Positions 1-10,735 of a stretch of 64,000 bases of DNA are shown here, piece by piece. How positions within the stretch are numbered: position 1 is the first letter of the stretch; each line of letters begins with the position of its first letter. The notes beneath the pieces were generated by a model. That model ran no database searches and was not told the origin of the DNA. It saw only the letters and a list, made by a program, of their open reading frames with translations. The stretch comes from Corbicula japonica (Eukaryota > Mollusca > Bivalvia > Venerida > Cyrenidae), in assembly GCA_038501625.1 (NCBI GenBank), contig JAZAYU010000001.1:1860001-1924000 (forward strand), read 5' to 3'. The position numbers and the translations under genes were made by a program.

Positions 1-420
1 TGTCATGCGTCAAGGTCAAGAAACCATGTAAACATGCGTGCGCATAAGGCACGCTTAAGGTGCGCTTAAGGCGCATGTACTGAGCCACACAGGCGCCCTA
101 CCTGACCAGGGGGCGTGCGAGCAGCGAGCGCGGGAAACCCTTCCCACCATCATGTTTTGGCGTCTACAAGGCGTGGGACTGAAGCGATGAGCGATCAACA
201 AAGGTTCAGGCAGCGTGCAGGTAGTGCGCAACAACCTGCGAGGGCTAAAAATCGTGACAGTCGTGGAAAAAAGTTTTACATGGAAAACTTTGGCGTGCGC
301 CTGTGGAGAGGGGGCTACGCCGTCAAAAAATCGTACCACAGGCGAGCGCTTGCTGTGCGAAATCTCCAAAATTTTCTGATTTTCCAGGCGTAGACCCGGC
401 GCAACAGCAGGTACGCCTTA
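1..420. other. GC-rich block of unknown nature
   Basis: This block is visibly richer in G+C than the DNA that follows. It opens with a short degenerate tandem motif (AAGGCACGCTT / AAGGTGCGCTT / AAGGCGC, about positions 46-76). Overlapping frames of 92-104 codons stay open on both strands, which fits base composition more than coding. A donor-like CAG|GTACG lies near 409. I recognise no protein. It could be a transposon end or an exon cut by the window edge. Confidence 0.3.
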
Positions 421-1565
421 ATGTGACCGGGGTTTTAGCTATCAAGAATCGACCCATTCGCAAAGCGAGTAAACTAAAAATGAGTTGTTCCGATTTAATT
501 TTTTGTAGGATTTTACAAAATTAAATATAATAAAGACTTAAGACACACATGTAGTTAAATTGTCATTGTTTATTTTATCCCATGATTAACTTTTTAACAA
601 TCTATTTACAACAGCTAAGAGCAATATATAAAATAGCATAATCTCTATGAAATTTAAAGGTCACGCAAAGTACAGCTAAAGAATTCAAATAAATTGTTCT
701 TCCCTTTCGATTAATTATCAACATCCCGTTCAAGTACTGTAAGTTGCTGTTCCGGTAGTAAAGCAGGAAAAAATGTTTTGTTTTATTTTTGCTCTCACTA
801 TCAAAGTTTACCAGACTAGCTAAGATTGCTGTGATTTGTACGTGATCATGTCTCCATTGCCACGAATTATTCTTCTGACCGATAATAATGATTTTGTGCT
901 GTAGCCCGTACGACACACTGACAAAAGACCTGCTTGCTTATTTGGCAACATCTGCATGTCGACAAAACAGATCTTACAAAACACGAAATATGCAATTACA
1001 ATGTTGTTAATTACAATACATGGTTGTTTGATCTGTTTACAATAACTGTTTTTACCTGTCACAGTGGTTATTTCAGTTGGTATTGCATAACATAATTGCA
1101 AGCTGATAATTGTACTATTCAAGGATAAGAGTCACAGCTAATTACTGCGCAAAAATATACAATCTGCTGTGTATTATTTCCAAGAAGGATCCATGTTTTC
1201 TCCATATTATTATTAATTCTGATGAAGACTTACAAAGTAATCAATATTTTATATCATAACCTGAAAATCAACTTCCAATAGGATAAGTGTGTTTTACAAA
1301 GAAGACATTTAACGAAACATTAGTTAATTGTTCTCATGTCCGAAATAAAACTAAAAAAAAAGTTTTATATCAAAACTTCAAACTTTCATAAAATCATTTG
1401 GTTTATTTCGTCTTTATAATAACACCTTGATAGAATGGCATCTATGTTACATGGATTTAAAAGCAGCAGGTACAGGCACATTTTAAGAAATGTGACTAAA
1501 TGATACCTGAAACAGGAAAGAAATATATAAAGCATGCATTTCAGTAATGTACCAGTGTTATTTCA
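421..1565. other. AT-rich spacer, no gene seen
   Basis: AT-rich sequence with only chance-length frames on the minus strand (about 600-1120). I see no splice-site and coding combination, no tandem repeat and no match to the dispersed families found elsewhere in the window. Confidence 0.5.
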
Positions 1566-1566
1566 A

Positions 1567-1850
1567 GAGAAAATTGCTGACAGGTCAGATCCAATTGCAA
1601 AATATACCAATTAACTTTGTCTGGTTGCCTGTCGTTTTTAGTGACGTTCTGCAATGTTCTTAGACGACACACTGGCACTGTTAAATGTAAACATGGAAGT
1701 CGCAAGTCCTGTTCGGTTTCTATATCAGTATATACAGAGGAAATTGCTGACAGAGAAGATTCAGGTCAACAGATACCTTACTTTGCCTGGTTTTCTGTCG
1801 CATTCAGGCTGGTACTCGATTGGTCTGAGACGACACACTAATACTTTTTA
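1567..1850 (+). repeat. Diverged tandem duplication, about 170-bp period
   Basis: Two related copies lie head to tail, about 1567-1690 and 1737-1850. Both begin AAATTGCTGACAG, both contain a TTTGxCTGGTTxxCTGTCG block and both end with GACGACACACT. The copies are strongly diverged between these anchors. Short frames cross the region, but I see no convincing protein. The duplication is seen directly; its origin is unknown. Confidence 0.6.
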
Positions 1851-2158
1851 AACTAAAAACGTTTATTTGTTAAAAAGGGGTCAAATGTTTAAATATAATA
1901 ATTGATATTCGCCGAAAATGAATAAAAACAACAAGCATACTCAGCTATGCCTAATGGATTAAATATTTAATCCCTAACCGTTGGCACAATTACAATCATT
2001 TTAATAAAACAAAAGAAAAATCAATATGTAGATAATCTAGTCACTTAGCGGTCTACATGACTCAACTGCCAATTCGATATATACTGAACCAAAAAAGAAA
2101 CTTTCGCAAAGTATGTGCCAGTTGTTCAAGGGTACGACTTAGATGTACACACATATAA

Positions 2159-2389
2159 CAACAGGATAATGCCACATCCCATGTTGCTCTTGTCAATATA
2201 CAGTATTTACAAAATCATAACGTTGATTTCATCGACGACTGGCCCTCAAAAAGTCCGGATTTGAACCCAATTGAACATCTTTGGGATAATCTGGATAGAC
2301 GCGTACGTCGACGTCCGAACCCTCCAAACAACGTCAACGACCTCCGAGCAGCATTGCTTGAAGAATGTAATAAGCATTATCGGCTATAG
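2159..2389 (+). mobile_element. Tc1/mariner transposase, C-terminal fragment
   Basis: An open frame of 76 codons plus stop encodes the C-terminal half of a Tc1-like DDE transposase. It starts QQDNA (second catalytic Asp), runs through [17 protein letters not shown] (third catalytic acid, Glu, in NPIE) and continues into a basic [10 protein letters not shown] tail. I count 35 residues between Asp and Glu, where canonical Tc1 has 34. A stop codon sits directly upstream in frame, and the N-terminal DNA-binding half is absent here, so this is a dead fragment. About 75 bp upstream, the motif CCAAAAAAGAAAC near 2088 resembles terminal repeats of such elements; that link is inference. Confidence 0.85.
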
Positions 2390-2650
2390 ACGATAATGCC
2401 ATTTATAGAAGGAATAAATTAATATTGATGCTTTAACAAAGGGACGTAAATCATGATGAATGATTTAGTAATTACATTTGGAGTTATCTTTTGATGACGT
2501 ATTCTTTGACGTCATCAGCACATGTAAGCTAGGAACGAAAATGGCAGTCAAAATTTTATTGACTAAATATTATCCAGTAACATCAGCGAAATTTCTCAAG
2601 AATGCGAGGAAATGAGTAAGGAAATGAAAAAGCACTGACACTTTTAGCAG
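2390..2650. other. Flank of transposase fragment, no gene seen
   Basis: AT-rich sequence after the transposase stop. It contains one TGACGTCA (CRE-like palindrome) near 2508. I see nothing else to annotate. Confidence 0.4.
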
Positions 2651-3072
2651 TTTTGGTCGAAAAAAACTGCGATCGACAGAAAAATCCAATGAATTACGGG
2701 TGGATCACAAACGATGCTCAAGTGCCGGTCAAAGCGTTGGGAACTCCACGCCTAGAACCTCGACACCTGCTGTGCAGTGGATCGGAAGGACTATGGATCG
2801 GAATAAAGCCACACGGGCCACTCCCGAATTTCTCTTTAATGTATGCAGTGCCGGTCGCACAGAAAACGTTGATGCAATCCTCGACAAGCTTTGGAATTTC
2901 GGCGCAGCCAGCCATTTTCAGTTGACCGTGCTTGGGGCACAGCTGTTAGTTTTACATCGTCACATGAAGATGCAGTCGCTAGCCTTCGGTGTCCTGCAAG
3001 TGCTGGTCTCCCTTGCAGACAGAGACCACTCAGAATCAACATGAAGTTCCAAGGGGTCCCACATATCAGGTG
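2651..3072 (+). other. GC-rich island, possible exon remnant ending in a donor
   Basis: About 420 bp with clearly higher G+C than both flanks. Frames of 90 and 114 codons (plus strand) overlap with others on the minus strand, so no single frame stands out. The right edge, ATATCAG|GTGAGAAAGG near 3069, is a good splice-donor match, and G+C drops immediately after it. This fits a diverged exon or a transposed sequence. I recognise no domain. Confidence 0.3.
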
Positions 3073-3124
3073 AGAAAGGTCCTTTAATATTTATATTATT
3101 ATTAAAATTATTAAATTCTTTGAG

Positions 3125-3200
3125 ACAATAGTGTTCTGATTGAGGCTTTCGCCTTCAAAATCAGGGTTCCGGGGTTCGAATCCATCCTGACCTAGGGAAA
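3125..3200 (+). repeat. Possible tRNA-derived (SINE-like) fragment
   Basis: Contains an exact RNA polymerase III box B (GGTTCGAATCC, about 3172-3182) inside a short stem flanked by TCAGG and CCTGA. No convincing box A or cloverleaf can be drawn upstream, so it is not a functional tRNA. A decayed tRNA-derived SINE head is the best guess; chance is possible. Confidence 0.3.
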
Positions 3201-4345
3201 AATTTATGTAAATTTAGATCAAACACTTGTTTTAAAATGTGAAGTTCAAAATTAAAAGACGCAGATAGTCATTTTCAACTTACTAGCGACACGTTAATTT
3301 TCAAAAGTCAAGAAAATCGAAAATAAAGGCAGGCCTACATGGACATATGCATTTATAAATTATGTGTTGATTTACATACAAAAACACCAGGGTAGGGCCT
3401 CTAAAATCTCAAATTATGCTAATGTACATGTAATTATGAGAGGGGCTTCTCAAATGAATCCTTTAGGGAGTTGTTACCAGTGATATTCAATTCCGTCTGC
3501 GCATGGCTAATGAACCTTCAATGTCGTGGTCAAATAACGGCCATTTATAGATAAATTGTAGTCTATTGTTACTCCTAGACTTGTAAAATCTGAATGTCCA
3601 TCTTATTGTTATAACTTTAATTATAAAGATGGCTCTGTTTTGAAACCCTTGTGTATGTACGCTCATGCATTCATCCATCCATATTTTTGCAAAGCGCCAC
3701 ACCCAGTCAAGTCGTCTCTGGATCAGGGGAAATAATTTTTCCTCAATCACGCACCAAATTTTTGTAAGCGGTTCTCTCCCTTAAATATTAGCATATTAAA
3801 TGTTCCGGCAACCGCAGGCAATTATATCATGGTTTTGTAACAGGTTAAACGCCAAGTTAAGGCGATGCATTAAGAAGGTACTTTGATCAGTACCCTAAAT
3901 AAAAATTTCTACAAAAAAAATTGTTTTGAAAGCGGGTTTCCTCTAGGATACTCTAGGTCAAGTGCACCGATTAAATGTAAGATTTGAAAACTGTAAAAGG
4001 TCATGAATCTATTGTTAGTTAAAACTCTGGAGGTTGAGGCGGAAAATATGTTAGGACTGTTTGTAAAAAAAAACAACAAAAAAACCCCTTAAAGTCTCAT
4101 CTATTGGTCTAGCGCCAAAACGCACAGGCGTTTTCACATTAATTACACAAACGCAATACATTTAATTTGTTGAGGGCGTGTGTTCTTTGTTTGCAGGTAA
4201 ATTTATTCTTGATTGAACAAATAATATGTGGTCTTTATCAACAGGTCGTCTTTATTACAGGTGGTCGTAAGCTTAGGTTCGACTAGTGTAAATGTTTTAA
4301 TTTATTCAGACAAAGGTTCAATACTCAGATTTTGATGATGCGGTA
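3201..4345. other. AT-rich spacer, no gene seen
   Basis: No repeats shared with the rest of the window. An 87-codon minus-strand frame (3487-3750) has no recognisable features. Confidence 0.45.
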
Positions 4346-4350
4346 CATAT

Positions 4351-4513
4351 TCATGTGTTATCCCATTCACCCATGGGATATTGATTTATTAGGCATTCAA
4401 CTAGGTGGCCTATATTTCTTAGATAAGTGCATCTCAATGAACATTCCTTCAGTTCAAGTTGCTCAATTTTCAAAACGCTTCCTAATTTCTTGAGTTGGAT
4501 ATTGCAATCATAA
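4351..4513 (-). CDS. Possible 3'-terminal exon, LRR-like peptide
   Basis: On the minus strand a strong acceptor (pyrimidine tract then CTTACAG) precedes an open exon of 163 nt ending in TGA. The frame implies a phase-2 intron. The 53 residues include LKKLGSVLKIEQLELKECSL, which looks like a leucine-rich-repeat turn, followed by conserved-looking Cys residues. No partner exon was identified upstream (higher coordinates). LRR assignment is weak; transcription is unproven. Confidence 0.25.
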
Positions 4514-4678
4514 CTGTAAGAAAAAAGACTGGTCAATTTTTGGATGATTTCATTTCACAGGGCATTTATACGGCAATAGTTCAAGATGAATGTTTTTGCC
4601 TTTTGGATGAGTTCCCTGCTGAGCCTAAATTGTGTCTGGAATAAATCTTAGTTAAGTGAGATTTGAATTCCACAGGAT

Positions 4679-4830
4679 AAAATAAATTACGTGTACTTTA
4701 AGGTAGATTAAAAAACAACAACAACAACAACAAAAAACAACAACATAAAAAAACATCATCCTCGAATAAATTATGTGTACTTTAGGGTAGATAAAAACAA
4801 CAACAACAAAACATATCAACATCGAAATGA
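4679..4830. repeat. Local duplication with (CAA)n tracts
   Basis: Two copies of ATAAATTA(C/T)GTGTACTTTA followed by GGTAGAT(T)AAAAACAACAAC occur at about 4681 and 4766. Each runs into a CAA-rich simple repeat. The copies are about 86 bp apart. Confidence 0.65.
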
Positions 4831-4839
4831 GTAGGCTGT

Positions 4840-5565
4840 TTCTCACTCGATATAACGATGCTTTGTTATGTTAGAATAGTTGACTAACAGCGACCTTCAG
4901 TTTTTAATGAGAGTGCAGGTTACTTCTACTTTGGCTGTGTATACTTTTAGGGACCTTGGTCCTTCCTGCAGTGGCTGCAGATATGGTGCACAGCGAGATT
5001 CTGTCAAAAATAACAGAAAGGTACCAATTGCATCGGCATGTTATGAGTAGAAGGAAAGGTTTTGCCAACTAAAATATGTTTGTAATAGAGAAATCATGGG
5101 CTTTGTATATATAATTATCTTGAAATCCGGAGCGAGTTATAATCCTTATAACCCTTTCGTCCATCGGTATTTGTCATTGTAGTTTAGTTTTCATATTAAG
5201 GCTGTACATGTTCCAGGTGTTAATAATAATTTGATGCAATGAGAAACTTTTCGTCAATTGACCCTAGATGCGGATGCACGGCTAGTTCCGCAGGCATTTT
5301 GGACATATTTAAAGACGAAGTAAATAACCCGTTAAAAAGCACCCCTTTTTAACTATAAGATAAAGGGCATAAAGATACCATATATAATGCCATAGACATA
5401 TGATTGTTAGTGCGACACTTAGTGACTTATTAAAATTATGAGGCACAACGCTTTAAACAATATATATTTATATTAAATGATATGTTTAGTCAATATTAAC
5501 TATCGTTTTATTTGATTTTTTTTATTTGAATGAATGATTGATCAATACTTGATTCTTTTAGTTTC
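4840..5565. other. AT-rich spacer, no gene seen
   Basis: No coding signal and no copies of the dispersed families. The right end grades into the TTGATTGAT-rich tandem array. Confidence 0.4.
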
Positions 5566-5568
5566 TTT

Positions 5569-6690
5569 TTTTGTCGTTTATACAATTGGTACTTACGGCC
5601 TTGGACTTGTGGATTACAAGTCAATATTGATTGAATTGATTGATTGATAATTGATTGAATTTAGTTTATTTATTTTTTTTATTTTTGTCGTCTGTACAAT
5701 TTGGTACTTACGACGGACTTGTTAATTACAAGTCATTATTGATTGCTTTGATATTTGGTTTGATTTGATTTAATTTGATATGATTTGATTTGATTTTACA
5801 AATAATGTTTGGAATCACCAACAGTTTCATTTTTTTGTCGTTTGTACAATTGGTACTTACGGCCTTGGACTTGTGGATTACAAGTCAATATTGATTGAGT
5901 TGAATTGATTGATAATTGATTGATTTTAGTTTATTTTATTTTGTCGTGTGTACAATTGGTACTTACGATCTAAGACTTGATTTCAAGTCAATATTGATTG
6001 ATTTGATTTGATTTTATAAATAATGTTTGGAATCACCAACAGTTTCATTTTTATGTCGTTTGTACAATTGGTACTTACGGCCTTGGACTTGTGGATTACA
6101 AGTCAATATTGATTGAGTTGATTTGAGTTGAATTGATTGATAATTGATTGATTTTAGTTTATTTTATTTTGTCGTTTGTACAATTGGTACTTACGATCTT
6201 AGACTTGATTGCAAGTCAATATTGATTGATTTGATTTGATTTTATAAATAATGTTTGGAATCACCAACAGTTATTTTTTGTCGTTTGTACAATTGGTAAT
6301 TACGGCCTTGGACTTGTGGATTACAAGACAGTATTGATTGAGTTGAATTGAGTTGAATTGATTGATAATTGATTGATTTTAGTTTATTTTATTTTGTCGT
6401 TTGTACAATTGGTACTTACGATCTTAGACTTGATTGCAAGTCAATATTGATTGATTTGATTTGATATTTCATTGATTGTATGATGATTGATTTATTTAAG
6501 TTTAAATCTTTGTCGTTTGTAAAAATTGCTACTTACGAAGTTTGACTTGCTGATTACGAGTCAGTATTGATTGACTGATTGATTGATTGATGATTGATTG
6601 ATTTAAGTTTAATTCTGTGGTATGTACAGTTGGTACTTGCGGCTTTGGACTTGTAAATTACAAGTCAATATTGATGGATTGATTATTAAG
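5569..6690 (+). repeat. Higher-order tandem array, ~110-bp subunits in ~220-bp units
   Basis: About ten subunits each carry TTGTCGTTTGTACAATTGG, then TACTTACG, then a small inverted repeat built on GACTTG...CAAGTC, then CAATATTGATTGA. Subunits begin near 5571, 5684, 5836, 5942, 6054, 6170, 6278, 6395, 6511 and 6614. In the centre they alternate between an A form (ACGGCCTTGGACTTGTGG) and a B form (ACGATCTTAGACTTGATT). A spacer AATAATGTTTGGAATCACCA recurs near 5800, 6018 and 6246, giving a ~220-bp higher-order period. Edge units are more diverged, as usual in satellite arrays. Confidence 0.85.
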
Positions 6691-7330
6691 GTGATTGATT
6701 GACTGATAACTGTTGTGATTGACATCTGATGGATAAATGATTCGGGTTTGGTTATAAGGCCAAACACTCGGATTCTAGTGGTCTGTTTTTACCCAACGGT
6801 GTACATTTGTCGCTCGTCGAAATGACAAATTTTTGTTAACAATTCAATCTGCTCTGGAATCATTTCAGACGAGCCCGAATTCTATACATGTACTCGACCG
6901 TATAAATTGTTTATTAGGCCTAGCAGTATTAAAAGTTTATTTAAATTTCTGGAATGCGAACACCATTTTGAATATCATGTCAAAAATTTGTATTGTTGGC
7001 GTGAGCGCAACTGGCGCTCATTGGCAGAAAATTTTTGACCTTTAAGCAATGAAAATTGGATTGATTAACATTTGATTGATTATTTATTTTAATGATAATT
7101 GATTTTATTGACGTTTGATTGGTATTTGATTTAATTGACATTTAATCGATAATTGATTTGATTGATAATTGATTTGAATGACATTTGTTTGATGATAATT
7201 GATTATTGATTTGATCGATTATTGATTTGATTGATTAATTATTGGATTAACATTTGATTAATTATTGGATTATCATTTGATTAACTTAACATTGAACTTT
7301 GATCAAACTTGAACATTGATGATTATTTTC
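6691..7330. repeat. TTGATTGAT-rich low-complexity DNA
   Basis: Degenerate TTGATTGAT / ATTTGATTGA repeats flank a ~330-bp interruption (about 6730-7040) that holds unique sequence. It probably represents decayed margins of the neighbouring array. Confidence 0.6.
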
Positions 7331-8572
7331 GAGTGCCAGGCCATATTATGCCAAATATTAAAGAGTTCTACATGGTTACTATGTTGTTGAATTTATTTCC
7401 GAGATAATAATATTCCACAGGCTGACATTAACAAACTTGTGCTCTCAATGCGACGTCGCTGTCAGGCAGTCAGCATCGCACACGGCGGTCACACACGCTA
7501 CTGATTGTTAACTTTAGAAACGACCCCTACCTTATTTTAATTTAAAATTCAACAATCAATCTGATCCTTTCCTCCAAAATGACGATTTTAAAAGAACCAC
7601 AATACATTATTTTACAAAAATGTAAAATTTCAGCCAAAAGGATTGAAACTGTACTAACATATCTACAATCAAACTTGGCGAAAGTTTCTTTTTTGGTGCA
7701 GTATACTAGTATATTTTCGGTTATAAAATTACATTTCCTATATACGAGGATTTTGTTCAATGTGTCTCTTTAAATTTAACTTTAAAGAATAACTAAAACG
7801 TTCCAAAAACAAAATTATAGTCACCCAGGTACATGTCAGAAAACCTGGCCTAGCTCATAACTAAAACACATTTTTAACGCATTAGGAACGGCCTTGTCAG
7901 ATTTTAGAACATTCCGTTTTACTTTCCAGACCGATGAAACTGCATTACAGGGAAAAAACCGTTTCAACATATACGTTTTTAATCTTCTTAGAATGATTTC
8001 CCTTTAAGTGTCCTCGGTCAAAACATCACTGGATTTTTCTCTTAGATTTTGTCATTTTCGTGTACACGGAAAAATCTCGATCACACGTAATGACATGATC
8101 CATGATTGACAGTCAACAGTTCATAACAACTTTCAATGCAATTAATGATCAAGAATGTAGAATATTATTCACTTTTTTCTGTAAACCTTTACACTTTACC
8201 AATTAACTGTACGGCAAAAATGATTGTTGTCTGACCTGCTTGTTGTAGGCTAACACTTAAGTCTGGTTTTCAACTTATTACTCTTAATTAAATATCATCG
8301 TCAATGATTTTAAATTTTATTTCTATACTTTTTTAAGGCAACTGGTATATTTTTTCTATGTTAATTTCGAGACCATATCACATTAAACCGCCACATGCAG
8401 TATCATATCAAGTATCCGTAAGCGATAATTATTATGTGTTGAATGTTGTATATTCAAACAGCTGTTAAATATTAATATTCATTTCGCAGTTCTCATATCT
8501 ACACTCTATTCATAAAAGATCGTGTGCACTTTGTTTAATGTGATTATTAATAAAACTTCTTTTCTAAATGCC
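7331..8572. other. AT-rich spacer, no gene seen
   Basis: Open frames of 64-72 codons overlap on both strands at 7542-7773 and look like chance. A slightly G+C-richer patch lies at 7440-7505. Nothing else is recognised. Confidence 0.45.
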
Positions 8573-8664
8573 TAAATATTTGGTATCAAAATTGAGATTA
8601 GATAAGTACATATACAGTTTTACTATAGAATTTAAATGATTTCAATTTTGATACCAAATATTAA
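8573..8664. repeat. Inverted repeat, ~23-bp arms
   Basis: Arms TATTTGGTATCAAAATTGA and its complement (about 8573-8596 and 8640-8664) enclose about 43 bp. The arms match almost perfectly. It may be a small foldback element or a short terminal-inverted-repeat element; no target duplication is clear. Confidence 0.7.
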
Positions 8665-8987
8665 GAGGTTAGCGGGGTAGTTTAAATGAACATGTTCAAT
8701 GGCCATCATTGGAATGCCCAGAACGCATAACACTATTCCGAGCTAATCAACTAAACAGTACACACTTTGAATGATACCAAACGATATAGTGCTTATTCCC
8801 TTCGATAGAGTAAAAACAAATATACACTTCCTTTCGTTTGTTTTCATCTTAAGGTTATTTGAATAGTAGGTACATTGTAAGTACAGGATTAGTTGAACAG
8901 GTCTATCTTAATCTCAGTAAAATAATATCGAAAGTGAATCAATTTGAATAGAATTAAAGGAAAAAAAGAGATTATTGGTTGATTTTC

Positions 8988-9026
8988 ATGTTATGTTATG
9001 TTATGTTATGTTATGTTATGTTATGT
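8988..9026 (+). repeat. (TTATG)n microsatellite
   Basis: About eight uninterrupted TTATG units. Confidence 0.95.
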
Positions 9027-9029
9027 AAA

Positions 9030-9896
9030 TACCTAACAAAACAGTTTATCCGTAGAAGAATAATATATTATATAAGAAACAATGCAATGAGGTCGGATAA
9101 CTGACTTTGATACATGATTTATTTCCAGTACCATTCTTATATATTAATAACATATGAACATTGAATTTAACAGACAACACTATCTATATCTGAGTTTGAT
9201 AAATCACTACTTTAGTCTGTAACAAATATGTGTTTAATTGATTTACTACCGTCATTTTTTGCTGACAAAAGTCTATCGTACAGGTTTGCAAAGACAATTA
9301 CATACAGTATATCCCAAAGAAAGGTAGCAATGTCATACTTTCAGAATTTTTATTTAATGTAGGACAGTTTGCATCAAATTGCAGACGTATAACACAAAAA
9401 AAGGACAATATTTTAACAACATTCCTAGCACAAAGCAACCATCGGGTACTGTTGGCATTGTAACTTGCAGTGTAAAAGTTCCATACTTTTAAGGGATCAG
9501 AACAACACACACATTTTGCGAATGATAACGGTAAATACCAGAAGCATTATTTTCTAAAGGTACCAGCATTCTAGGCATAGTAACTTAAAACTTTTGTATT
9601 ATTAATTGCTAAAAAAATAAGATCATTTAAGCGTAGTGGCTATTGGATTTTTAAGATGAGCACTACTGCAGCTGTTAACCGCAGCCACATCTCTTAAAGA
9701 ACATTTATCACTATCTTTAAATGATGACAATATTCCGATAAAACAAAAACAATAAGCATTTTGCAAAACTTAAGAATATACATGTTTACATACAAAACTC
9801 ACTGAGAAATAAAAACACTATACAAAACGTTTATAGACAGACGCCGAGGAGCCAAACAGTCCAAAGGTCAGTTTTGTCAGTATTGATGTTATGTAT
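9030..9896. other. AT-rich spacer, no gene seen
   Basis: No repeat family membership and no coding signal. A 70-codon minus-strand frame at 9298-9510 has no recognisable features. Confidence 0.4.
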
Positions 9897-9897
9897 A

Positions 9898-10118
9898 TCT
9901 TAGAACCTGTTGGTGCAACTGTGAGGTTGGTGCACCCTAGAACGGGGTTTAAACCACCAGTGGAAAATTGTTCCGCCACTGACCGTTTCTAGGCGGTAAC
10001 ACCTCGGTTTCTTTTACTCCTAAATAGTTTGAGGTGACTATTTTATTATCCATGCCCCCTTTTTTCCCTCTCTACTTGTTGGCTGTGTTCCCCGGCTTTG
10101 TCGTCTTGATATGAAAAT
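9898..10118 (-). repeat. R1 dispersed repeat, reverse copy
   Basis: Read on the minus strand it shows the R1 order in reverse complement: the conserved CAACAGGTTCTAAG block, a CCTAGAAC / GGTTTAAACCACC block, the CAGTGGCGGAAC segment and the GGTAACACC segment seen at 25.5, 45.9 and 51.9 kb. The 5' module with the minisatellite core is badly decayed. A 50-bp tandem array starts directly beside it. Confidence 0.7.
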
Positions 10119-10129
10119 TCACCTTTTGA

Positions 10130-10735
10130 ATATGAACTTGAGTCGTCAATATTGATGTTGCGCATGCGTTAGTGTTTGAACATGAACTTAAGTCGTCAAT
10201 ATTGATGTTGCTTGTACGTTAGTATGATTGAACAAGAACTAAAGTCGTCAATATTGATGTTGCGTATACGTTAGTATGATTGAACATGAACTTTAGTCGT
10301 CAATATTAATGTTGCTTATACGTTCGTATGAAAGAACATAAACTTTTGTCGTCAATATTGATGCTGCGTATATATAAGTAAGAAATTACACGAACTTTCT
10401 CATCAATATTGATGTTGCGTATATGTTAGTATATAATAACTCTTTTCAGGCGTCAATATTGGGGAGGCATTTATCTAAGTATAAAATAAAGAACTTCAGC
10501 CTTCTATATTGGGGAGTCGTTAATCTGAATATAAAATGGCTAACTTCAGTCGTCAATATAAGGGAGGCGATGATCTTAGTATAAAATAACTTCAGTCGCC
10601 AATATAAGGGAGTAGATTATCTTAGTATGCCATAAATTTAATCAGCTGTCAATATTCGGGAAGCGTTGATCTTAGTATACAATAATTAATATCAGTCGTC
10701 AATATTGGGGTAACGTATCTTAGATATGGGGGTAT
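10130..10735 (+). repeat. ~50-bp tandem array with two subtypes
   Basis: Twelve units share AGTCGTCAATATT. The first six continue GATGTTGCGTATACGTTAG, then TATGATTGAACATGAAC. The last six continue GGGGAGGCGTTGATCTTAG, then TATAAAATAACTTC. The switch between subtypes is abrupt near 10,440. The array starts next to an R1 copy. Confidence 0.85.
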
